From contig CAVZMV010000002.1 of the NCBI GenBank assembly GCA_963776465.1, forward strand, positions 1,426,001-1,490,000: 64,000 nucleotides of DNA, written 5' to 3'. Below, piece after piece: positions 1 through 6,618 of this stretch; within the stretch, counting starts at the first letter, position 1; every line of letters starts with the position of its first letter. Under the pieces are notes generated by a model. It made no database searches, was not told where the DNA came from, and worked only from the letters and a program-made list of their open reading frames with translations. The DNA comes from DASRHK01 sp963776465. GTDB taxonomy: Bacteria; Pseudomonadota; Gammaproteobacteria; Nevskiales; Nevskiaceae. Both the position numbers and the translations under genes were made by a program.

Positions 1-1004
1 CCCTGTCCGATCGCTTCGGTCGTCGCCTGGTCCTGCTCGCGTCGTTATTCGTCTTCGGCGTCGATTACCTGATCATGGGCTTCGCGCCCACGCTTACCTG
101 GCTGTTCATCGGCCGCGCGCTCGCTGGCGCCACCGGCGCCGCCTACATGCCCGCGTATGCCTACATGGCCGACATCAGCCCGCCCGAGAAGCGTGCGCAG
201 AACTTCGGCGTGCTCGGCGCGGCGTTCGGATTCGGCTTCATCATCGGCCCCGCGCTCGGTGGCCTGCTGGGCACGCTGGGTCCGCGCGCGCCGTTCATCG
301 CGGCCGGACTGCTGGCGCTGGCTAACTTCGCTTTCGGCTTCTTTGCGCTGCCCGAGAGCCTGCCGCTGTCGTCGCGGCGCGCCTTCGAGTGGAAGCGCGC
401 CAACCCGGTCGGCACGCTGATCCAGCTGCGCAAGTATCCGATGGTGTTCGGCCTCGCCGGCGCGATGTTCCTCTGGCAGCTCGCCCACCAGTCGCTGCCG
501 AACGTCTGGTCGTTCTACACGATGTACAAGTTCGGCTGGTCGCCGGCCGCGGTCGGCTACTCGCTGGCGTTCGTGGGCGTGATCATGGCGATCAGCCAGG
601 GTTTTCTGACCGGCAAGCTGATCCCGCGGATGGGCGAGCGCCGCGCCGTGCTGCTGGGTCTCGTGTTCGGCGCCGCGTGCTACGCCGGTTACGCGTTCGC
701 CACGGCCGGCTGGATGCTCTACGCGTCGATGCTGCTGTGGTTCCTCGGCGCCGCGGTGTACCCGTCGATGAATGCGCTGATGTCGCAGCAGATTCCGCCG
801 AACGGCCAAGGTGAGCTGCAGGGCGGCCTGGCAAGCCTGCTGAGCTTGAGCGCCATCCTTGGCCCGCCGCTGATGACGGGACTGTTCGGTTACTTCTCCG
901 CGCCGGGAGCGCCCGTTCATTTTCCCGGTGCTGCATTCCTGTGCGCCGCGCTGCTCGTGTGCATCAGCCTGGTGCTGTGCCTGCGCTCTGTAAGAGCTCG
1001 CTGA
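1..1004 (+). CDS. MFS efflux transporter, TetA-like, 5' end missing
   Basis: The first complete codon in frame is at base 3 and the frame runs open to the TGA ending at 1004, so the N-terminus lies outside the window. The visible protein opens with LSDRFGRR, the major facilitator motif A loop between helices 2 and 3, followed by a GRALAGATGAAYMPAY segment and many alternating hydrophobic helices; roughly ten of the usual twelve membrane spans are present. The motif A form and the sequence after it resemble tetracycline/multidrug proton antiporters of the inner membrane. The substrate cannot be told from sequence. The gene is followed by 177 bases of non-coding DNA before the next start, so it probably ends its own transcript. 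Confidence is high for the family and low for the substrate. Confidence 0.88.
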   Translation, partial: LSDRFGRRLVLLASLFVFGVDYLIMGFAPTLTWLFIGRALAGATGAAYMPAYAYMADISPPEKRAQNFGVLGAAFGFGFIIGPALGGLLGTLGPRAPFIAAGLLALANFAFGFFALPESLPLSSRRAFEWKRANPVGTLIQLRKYPMVFGLAGAMFLWQLAHQSLPNVWSFYTMYKFGWSPAAVGYSLAFVGVIMAISQGFLTGKLIPRMGERRAVLLGLVFGAACYAGYAFATAGWMLYASMLLWFLGAAVYPSMNALMSQQIPPNGQGELQGGLASLLSLSAILGPPLMTGLFGYFSAPGAPVHFPGAAFLCAALLVCISLVLCLRSVRAR

Positions 1005-1054
1005 CACGAATACGGGGCGTTCCCCGACCGACGCGCGCGCCATGCAACGTGGCG

Positions 1055-1143
1055 CGCTATATGCATAGCGTTACTCGATCCAAAACAGCGGAAATTTCAT
1101 CGAAACTTTCGTGTGATCGAGCCGTCACACATACCTGCTGTGA
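1055..1143 (+). promoter_or_regulatory. Inverted-repeat cluster upstream of the phosphoesterase gene
   Basis: The gap before the phosphoesterase gene holds a palindrome, CGCTAT-ATGC-ATAGCG, at 1055-1070. It also holds three half-sites of alternating orientation spaced exactly 14 bases apart: GTGTGA at 1111-1116, TCACAC at 1125-1130 and TGTGAT at 1139-1144. The middle half-site can pair with either neighbour, so it could be a triple operator or two mutually exclusive RNA hairpins just ahead of the ribosome-binding site. It resembles a CRP/Clp half-site (TGTGA/TCACA), but the 8-base spacing is not the usual 6. Confidence 0.35.
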
Positions 1144-1181
1144 TGGATCACGGCGTTTCTTCCCTGGAGAGGGGGATTCAC

Positions 1182-2153
1182 ATGAGCAAGACCAAAACCG
1201 CGGTGACGCGGCATCGGACGCTTTGGGTGTCCGACGTGCATCTGGGATCGCCGGGCTCCAAGGCCAGGATCCTGGTCGACTTCCTCAAGCGCAACGATTG
1301 CGAGCGGCTGTACCTGGTCGGCGATATCTTCGACGGCTGGAAGATGAAGTCCAATTTCTACTGGACGCCGGACCACAGCCGCGTGATCAAGGCCATCATC
1401 TCCAAGGCCCGTCGTGGCACCAAGGTCTATTACCTGGCCGGCAACCACGACGACTTCATGCGCCAGTTCGTGCGCCGCCAGCTGCGGCTGGGGCGCGTGC
1501 GCCTGACCAACGAGGTGGTGCACACCACCGCAGACGGACGCCGCCTGCTCGTGATGCACGGCGACCAGTTCGACGAGGTGGTCAGCGGCTATCCGTGGTT
1601 GGCCTACGCCGGCGACGTCGCCTACGAGACGCTGATGTGGACGTCCGAGCGCATGAACCACTACGGCCAGCGCCTGGGCCTGGGCTACTGGTCGCTGTCG
1701 GCGTTTGCAAAGAACAAGGTGAAGGCGGCGGTGCAGTGGCTGTCGGGTTTCGACGAGAAGGTGCTGTTCCGCTGCAAGCAGGACGACCTGCAGGGCGTTA
1801 TCTGCGGGCACACGCACCACGCCGAGGTGCGCGAGCTGCGCAACGGCGTCACCAGCTACAACTGCGGCGACTGGGTCGAGTCGTGCTGCGGCCTGTCGGA
1901 GGACTTCCAGGGTCGCATCCGCATCATCACCGCCGCAGACGGCGTGCTGCCACTGCCGGCCGCGGAGCCGGAAGTGCCGCAGCCGATTCGCGACGTGGTT
2001 CGACGGCTGCCGCGGATGGCAGCCAGGGTTCGCAGGCGCGCGGTGCGCGCCGTGCGCGTGATGGAAAGCGTGGCAGCCGGCGTGCCGGATCCGGCCGCGG
2101 CAAGGCTGGCGCAGAGAAACGCACGCGTCACGGCGGCACCGCCGGGTGGGTGA
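1182..2153 (+). CDS. LpxH-like UDP-2,3-diacylglucosamine diphosphatase / calcineurin-like phosphoesterase
   Basis: This is a 323-residue metallophosphoesterase with the full metal-binding set: SDVH (17-20), GDIFD (47-51), GNHD (87-90), MHGD (125-128) and GHTHH (209-213). In the LpxH family these residues hold two Mn ions and hydrolyse UDP-2,3-diacylglucosamine to lipid X in lipid A synthesis at the inner membrane. The protein is about 80 residues longer than E. coli LpxH because of an Arg/Pro/Ala-rich tail after residue 260, so it may be the LpxH2-type variant or a related phosphoesterase of other specificity. The start at 1182 is chosen because GAGAGGGGG lies just upstream; an in-frame start at 1113 has no such site. 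Its TGA abuts the stop of the convergent pirin gene with no base between. Confidence 0.82.
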   Translation: MSKTKTAVTRHRTLWVSDVHLGSPGSKARILVDFLKRNDCERLYLVGDIFDGWKMKSNFYWTPDHSRVIKAIISKARRGTKVYYLAGNHDDFMRQFVRRQLRLGRVRLTNEVVHTTADGRRLLVMHGDQFDEVVSGYPWLAYAGDVAYETLMWTSERMNHYGQRLGLGYWSLSAFAKNKVKAAVQWLSGFDEKVLFRCKQDDLQGVICGHTHHAEVRELRNGVTSYNCGDWVESCCGLSEDFQGRIRIITAADGVLPLPAAEPEVPQPIRDVVRRLPRMAARVRRRAVRAVRVMESVAAGVPDPAAARLAQRNARVTAAPPGG

Positions 2154-3014
2154 TCAGGCGCGAGCCAGCTCGCCGTTCTGGTAATCCAGGATCGCCTGCT
2201 CGATCTCCTCGCGGGTGTTCATCACGAACGGGCCGTACTGCACGACCGGCTCGCGCAATGGTTTACCTGCGAGAAGGATGAAGCGCGCGCCCTTGTCCCC
2301 TGCAGTGACCTCGATCTTCTCGCCCAGCGACAGGATGCCGGCACTGAATCGGGCCAGCCGCTTGCCGGCTACGGAGGCGTCGCCCTCGAATACGTAGAGG
2401 AACGCGTTGTAGCTCGCGTTCACCGCGTGCTCGAAGCGCGCGCCGGCCGGCAGCTCCACGTCGAAGTAGAGCGGGTCGGTGCTGATCCGCGTCTTGCCGT
2501 TGATCGGTCCGGGCGTGGTCTTGCCGTCGGCGTCGAGCGTGCCGGCGATGACCTTGACGCGGCCGCCGTTGGCGAGCGTCACGTTCGGGACCTGCGCCGC
2601 CGGAATGTCCTGGTAGGCGGCGGGCTTCATCTTCTCCTTCGACGGCAGGTTGATCCACAGCTGGAAGCCGCGCATGCGGCCGCTCTCCTGCTGCGGCATC
2701 TCCGAATGGATGATGCCGCGCGCGGCAGTCATCCACTGCACGTCGCCGCTCTTGAGATCGCCGCGATTGCCCAGGTGGTCCTCGTGGAGCATGTGGCCGT
2801 CGAGCATGTAGGTGACGGTCTCGAAGCCGCGGTGCGGATGCGACGGGAAACCGCCGATGTAGTCGTCGGGATTGTCGGAGGAGAACTCGTCGAGCATCAG
2901 GAACGGGTCCAGGCGCACGTTCTGCGTGGAGCCGAGGCTGCGCCGAAGCTTGACGCCCGCGCCGTCGGAGGAGATGACGCTGGGGATCACTTGCTGAAGC
3001 GTGCGTGTGGTCAT
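2154..3014 (-). CDS. Pirin family protein (cupin)
   Basis: This 286-residue protein is a bicupin of the pirin family. The metal-site signature is clear: HPHRGFE near residue 59 and GIIHSE about 45 residues later, which supply the three His and one Glu that bind iron in pirins. Bacterial pirins range from quercetinase-like dioxygenases to redox-linked regulators, so the exact role is open. The start (ATG at 3014-3012) is preceded by GGAGAAGGAG. The gene lies 17 bases after the azoreductase reading frame on the same strand, suggesting a two-gene operon controlled by the divergent LysR gene; pairing of a pirin with a quinone/azo reductase fits detoxification of quinones. The stop is directly against the stop of the convergent phosphoesterase gene. 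Confidence 0.9.
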   Translation of the reverse strand: MTTRTLQQVIPSVISSDGAGVKLRRSLGSTQNVRLDPFLMLDEFSSDNPDDYIGGFPSHPHRGFETVTYMLDGHMLHEDHLGNRGDLKSGDVQWMTAARGIIHSEMPQQESGRMRGFQLWINLPSKEKMKPAAYQDIPAAQVPNVTLANGGRVKVIAGTLDADGKTTPGPINGKTRISTDPLYFDVELPAGARFEHAVNASYNAFLYVFEGDASVAGKRLARFSAGILSLGEKIEVTAGDKGARFILLAGKPLREPVVQYGPFVMNTREEIEQAILDYQNGELARA

Positions 3015-3031
3015 GGTTGTTCTCCTTCTCC

Positions 3032-3666
3032 TTATGCCGCGTAAGCCAGGTCCGACGCTTCGAGACGCTCGATGGCCTCGTGTGCCTTGGTCAGCGCTTC
3101 CTGCTTCTGAGTTTCGCCGTATCGCCAGGCCTTCGGCGTAGACGAACTCGACGTCGGTGATGCCGAGGAAGGCCAGGAAGTCGCGCACGTAGCGCGTCTG
3201 GGTGTCGATGGGCGTGCCCGGCGTAGATGCCGCCGCGCGTCGCGAACACGTAGGCCTTCTTGCCGGTCAGCAGGCCAACCGGTCCCTTCTCGGTGTACCT
3301 GAACGTCACCCCGGCGCGGGCGATGTGGTCGAAATAGGCCTTGAGCGTCGACGGCACGCCGAAGTTGTACATCGGCAGGCCGAGCGCGATGACGTCGGCG
3401 CGCCTGAGCTCGTCGATGAGGCCGTCGGAATACCCCGTCACGGCCTGCTGCTCCGGGGTGCGGTCGGCGGCCTTCGCGAGGAACGCCTGGAAGCGCTCGG
3501 CCGTGAGGTGCGGCACCGGCTCGCCGGCCAGGTCGCGGTCGATGACGGTCGCGTCGGCGTGGCGGGCGCGCCACTGGCTCACGAAGCGCTCGGTCAGGCG
3601 GCTGGATTCGCCGCGTGCGCCGTTGAGGCTGGTGTTGAGCTGAAGCAGGGTATGGGTGGTTTTCAT
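3032..3666 (-). pseudogene. azoR: FMN-dependent NADH-azoreductase (AzoR), frame broken twice
   Basis: Read from ATG at 3666-3664 the protein matches AzoR: LLQLNTSLNG at the flavin-phosphate end, LPMYNFGVPSTLKAYFDHIA and the TRGG..Y segment. The frame then shifts near 3226, where GGG stands for an expected GG. It resumes as TPIDTQTRYVRDFLAFLGI and shifts again near 3121-3123, after GLA. It resumes once more as YGETQKQEALTKAHEAIERL and ends at TAA (3034-3032). Removing one base at each place gives a normal 210-residue azoreductase. As written the product would be truncated with a nonsense tail. Two insertions in about 105 bases point to either recent decay or consensus errors; the remaining sequence is well conserved. 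It reduces azo compounds or quinones with NADH in the cytosol. Confidence 0.8.
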
Positions 3667-3709
3667 GGCGGCACCTGTTTATTTGGTGTTGCCTATTATC
3701 CATTTACAG

Positions 3710-3759
3710 ATCAGATAAAAAAGAACAAAATTCGGCTTATACCAATCAACTTATCTGAT
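3710..3759. promoter_or_regulatory. Candidate LysR operator: 9-bp inverted repeat between azoR and the LysR gene
   Basis: The AT-rich 95-base divergent gap contains a perfect inverted repeat: ATCAGATAA at 3710-3718 and TTATCTGAT at 3751-3759, 32 bases apart. The second arm touches the LysR start codon and contains the small palindrome TATC-T-GATA. LysR regulators usually bind paired sites in such divergent gaps, with one site repressing their own gene, so this is a natural binding-site candidate. Function is inferred from position and symmetry only. Confidence 0.5.
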
Positions 3760-3761
3760 AG

Positions 3762-4703
3762 ATGTCCAGCCTCCGAATCTCGCTCGAGCAATGGCGTGCC
3801 CTGATTTCTGTCGTAGATTCAGGTGGTTACGCGCAAGCAGCCGAAACCCTGCACAAGAGCCAATCCGCCGTCACCTACGCGGTGCAGAAGCTCGAGAAGA
3901 CGCTCGGGGTCAAGGCGTTCGGGATCGAGGGGCGCAAGGCCAGGCTGACGCCAACCGGGCAGATGCTGTACCGGCGCGCCAAGTTGCTGCTCGAGGACGC
4001 GGCCCGGCTGGAAACCGCGTCGCGCGCCGTGTCGTCAGGATGGGAGGCGGAGATCGGCGTCGCCGCCGACATCGTCTTCCCGTCCTGGCTGATGGTCGAC
4101 TGCCTGGCCGAATTCGGCAAGGAAAGTCCCCACACGCACGTCGAGCTCTACGAGTCGGTGATCCATGGCAGCGAGGAGCTCCTCCTGCAGGGCAAGGTGC
4201 AGATCGCGATCGCGGGCAGGGTGCCGACCGGCTTTCTCGGCGACCCGCTGATGAACATGCAGTTCGTCGCCGCGGCGCATCCCGATCATCCGCTGCATAA
4301 GCTCGGTCGCAAGCTCAGCTATTCCGATCTGCGAGCCCATCGCCACCTGGTCGTGCGCGACACCGCGACCACGCGCAGCAAGAAGGTCACCTCGCTGGAA
4401 GCCGAGCAGCGCTGGACGCTGTCGCACATGTCGACGTCGATCCAGGCGGCGCGCCGCGGCTACGGCTTCGCGTGGTATCCGGTGGATCGCATCCGCGACG
4501 AGCTCGCGCAGGGCCTGCTCAAACCCTTGCCGATGGCCGAGGGCGGCGAGCGGCACGCGCAGCTCTACCTGATCCTCGCCGATCGCGAAGGTGCAGGTCC
4601 GGGAACGCTGCGTCTGGCAGAGATCATCCGCGACGCGGTGCTGGTGGAATGCGCTAGCCGGGTGCGGACGAAGGAACCTTCCGCATCAGGCTCTCCTGCG
4701 TGA
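3762..4703 (+). CDS. LysR family transcriptional regulator
   Basis: This 313-residue LysR-type regulator has an N-terminal winged helix-turn-helix (about residues 5-65: LEQWRALISVVDSGGYAQAA, then KSQSAVTYAVQKLEKTLG) and a substrate-binding-like effector domain from about 90 to 295. It is divergent from the azoR-pirin pair, the usual arrangement for a LysR regulator and its target, so it likely senses a quinone, electrophile or aromatic compound; that is inference. No strong ribosome-binding site precedes the ATG, which sits against one arm of the inverted repeat at 3751-3759, compatible with autorepression. Its last 50 bases overlap the 3' end of the convergent thioesterase gene. Confidence 0.92.
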   Translation: MSSLRISLEQWRALISVVDSGGYAQAAETLHKSQSAVTYAVQKLEKTLGVKAFGIEGRKARLTPTGQMLYRRAKLLLEDAARLETASRAVSSGWEAEIGVAADIVFPSWLMVDCLAEFGKESPHTHVELYESVIHGSEELLLQGKVQIAIAGRVPTGFLGDPLMNMQFVAAAHPDHPLHKLGRKLSYSDLRAHRHLVVRDTATTRSKKVTSLEAEQRWTLSHMSTSIQAARRGYGFAWYPVDRIRDELAQGLLKPLPMAEGGERHAQLYLILADREGAGPGTLRLAEIIRDAVLVECASRVRTKEPSASGSPA

Positions 4704-5535
4704 CGCTCACCACGAGCTTGCCGCTGCGGTCGTAGATCAGCCCGCGCGAGAAGCCGCGCGCCCCCTGGCTGGTCGGCGAATCCATCGTGTACAGGAGCCA
4801 CTCGTCGGCGCGCGCGTCGCGATGGAACCACAGCGCGTGATCGATGCTGGCGATCACCATGTCGGGCGAGAACCAGCTCTGCCCGTGCGGCAGCAGCGCG
4901 GTCGAGAGCAGGTTGAAGTCGGAGGCGTAGGCGATGATGCAGCGATGCAGCATCGGGTCGTCGGGCAGGCGGTCCGTCGCGCGCAGCCAGATCGCCTGCT
5001 GCGGCGCGCGCTTGTCGGGCTCCAGCGGATTCCAGGGGTTCACCGGCCGGAACTCGATCGCCGCGTCGCGCAGCAACGCCTGACGCTGCCGCTCGGTGGT
5101 TTCGGGGTGACGCTCGATCCAGGTCTTGCGCAGCGCGTGCGCATCCTCGAGCTCCTCGGGCGGCGCGACCTTCGGCATCGCCACCTGGTGCTCGAGTCCC
5201 GATTCCGGTTTCTGGAACGACGCAATCATCGACAGGATCGGCTGGCCGTGCTGGATCGCCTGCACGCGCCGCGCGGTGAAGCTGCGGCCGTCGCGCACGC
5301 GGTCGACCTCGTAGACGATCGACTGCTCCATGTCGCCAGGCCGCAGGAAATACGCGTGCAGCGAGTGCGGGACGCTGGCCTCCACCGTGCGGCTGGCTGC
5401 GACCAGCGCCTGGCCGATGACCTGGCCGCCGTAGACACTCTTGCCGCCGAGGTCGCGCGACTCGCCGCGGAAGATGTTGTCCTCGAGCTGCTCCAGATCG
5501 AGCAGATCGACGAGGTCCTGCAGGATTTGGTTCAT
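4654..5535 (-). CDS. tesB: Acyl-CoA thioesterase II
   Basis: This 293-residue protein has the double hot-dog fold typical of TesB, which hydrolyses medium- and long-chain acyl-CoA to free fatty acid and CoA in the cytosol. GGQVIGQALVAA in the first hot dog, the SIDHALWFHR segment carrying the catalytic Asp, the SPTSQGARGFSRG stretch and TQESLMR carrying the catalytic Gln are all in place and order. Length matches the family (286 in E. coli). It starts 16 bases after the PRMT-like methyltransferase on the same strand, so the two are probably cotranscribed. The 3' end overlaps the convergent LysR gene by 50 bases. Confidence 0.94.
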   Translation of the reverse strand: MNQILQDLVDLLDLEQLEDNIFRGESRDLGGKSVYGGQVIGQALVAASRTVEASVPHSLHAYFLRPGDMEQSIVYEVDRVRDGRSFTARRVQAIQHGQPILSMIASFQKPESGLEHQVAMPKVAPPEELEDAHALRKTWIERHPETTERQRQALLRDAAIEFRPVNPWNPLEPDKRAPQQAIWLRATDRLPDDPMLHRCIIAYASDFNLLSTALLPHGQSWFSPDMVIASIDHALWFHRDARADEWLLYTMDSPTSQGARGFSRGLIYDRSGKLVVSVTQESLMRKVPSSAPG

Positions 5536-5551
5536 GCCGTCTCGGTCGTGT

Positions 5552-6496
5552 TCACATGCGCCCCCGCGCGATGTCCTGCTCCTGCTTGCCCAGCACGCGG
5601 CCGCGACGCTTGTGCAGCGTGGTCCACGAGACCTGCAATCCGGTCTGCGGCCGTGTGTCGGAAGCGAGGCGCAATTCCACCATGTCGCCGGCCTTGAGCG
5701 AAAGCGGCGCGAGCAGCGGCAGGTAGATCTGGTCCCAGTGTGTGCGCGGCGCGAGCGGTGAGGTGGAGATGCCGATGCCCGGCACGAGCTCGACTTCCCA
5801 CCACAGCGCAAAGCCGAACAGCTGGCGTCCGATGCTCGACGCGCTCCATCTGACCTGAGCGCGGCGCACGCTGGCCGGAGGACGCGATGACGGCCGGAAG
5901 TCGATCGCGTCCCATTCCCGGGCATGACGCGCGGAGCCGCCGAGATCGGCTTCTCGCACGCGCTTCACGTACATATTGTTGAGCGCGATCTCGCGCGCGG
6001 CGGAAAGGTCGAGGTCGAAGCCCACGCTCGGCCAGAGGTCGATCTCCTTCTGCAGGCGCGGGCGTAGGACCGGCGCGACGAATTGCTTCAGCGCGATCGG
6101 CATGGCATTGCCGTTCTTGGCGACGAAGCGCCGCGCGTCGACCAGCGTCTCGAGCATGCCCTCTTCGAGCGCAAAGTTGCCGAGCGTCTCGGACACGACG
6201 AGGTCGAACTTCGGCAAGCCGCGCAGCTCCCCGGAATGTCCCTTGATGAAGGAGAGCCCTTGCATCCCGCTGTCGCGCGCGATCTGCGCGGCAACGTCGA
6301 TCATGTCTGTGTACTCGACCAGCGTGCACTGCCGCGCGCCGAGGCGGCTTGCGAGGAAGCTCAGGAAACCGCTGCCGGCGCCGACGTCGAGCATCGTCGT
6401 CCTGCCCGGGACGACGAGCGTCTTCAGCGCCGCGTGGAACGCCGCGTTGCGGACGCGATCGCCCAGCAGTTTTCGGTGATACTCGATCTCGCTCAT
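5552..6496 (-). CDS. PRMT-like SAM-dependent methyltransferase
   Basis: This 314-residue protein has a Rossmann methyltransferase domain (LDVGAGSG at 36-43, acidic E61 ending strand 2) and then features characteristic of protein arginine methyltransferases. SETLGNFALEEGML at 102-115 aligns with the PRMT double-E loop, with glutamates E103 and E112 nine residues apart as in PRMT1. THWDQ at 252-256 aligns with the THW loop in the C-terminal beta barrel. The N-terminal EYHRKLLGDRVRNAAF also resembles the PRMT helix before motif I. Family membership is seen in the sequence; that it methylates protein arginine is inference, and small-molecule or ribosomal-protein targets are possible. It heads an operon with tesB. 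GGAG lies immediately against the ATG, closer than usual. Confidence 0.75.
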   Translation of the reverse strand: MSEIEYHRKLLGDRVRNAAFHAALKTLVVPGRTTMLDVGAGSGFLSFLASRLGARQCTLVEYTDMIDVAAQIARDSGMQGLSFIKGHSGELRGLPKFDLVVSETLGNFALEEGMLETLVDARRFVAKNGNAMPIALKQFVAPVLRPRLQKEIDLWPSVGFDLDLSAAREIALNNMYVKRVREADLGGSARHAREWDAIDFRPSSRPPASVRRAQVRWSASSIGRQLFGFALWWEVELVPGIGISTSPLAPRTHWDQIYLPLLAPLSLKAGDMVELRLASDTRPQTGLQVSWTTLHKRRGRVLGKQEQDIARGRM

Positions 6497-6574
6497 CTCC
6501 GTACTATAGAGCCGTGAGCAGCGTGGAGGGACCCGCGTTGTTTGCGGGATCTTAGCGTCGCGAGCGGCTCAACC

Positions 6575-6618
6575 ATGGAGAACCTGCGATGAACAGAGTA
6601 TTCATGGCGGTGCGATGA
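6575..6618 (+). other. Two tandem mini-ORFs coupled to hrpB
   Basis: Two short frames lead into hrpB. ATG 6575 to TGA 6592 encodes MENLR; ATG 6589 to TGA 6618 encodes MNRVFMAVR. Each stop overlaps the next start as ATGA (6589-6592 and 6615-6618), and both junctions share the string TGCGATGAA. GGAG at 6577-6580 is well placed for the second frame. hrpB itself has no evident Shine-Dalgarno, so translation could be handed on by reinitiation. This may also be chance in a short leader. Confidence 0.35.

Noticed and set aside
1111..1130. A CRP/Clp site GTGTGA...TCACAC
   Set aside because: Half-sites match but the spacing is 8 instead of 6; kept only as an unexplained repeat cluster.
6497..6510. 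TATAGT on the minus strand six bases before the PRMT-like start, suggesting a leaderless transcript
   Set aside because: No -35 element at the right distance; the evidence is too thin.
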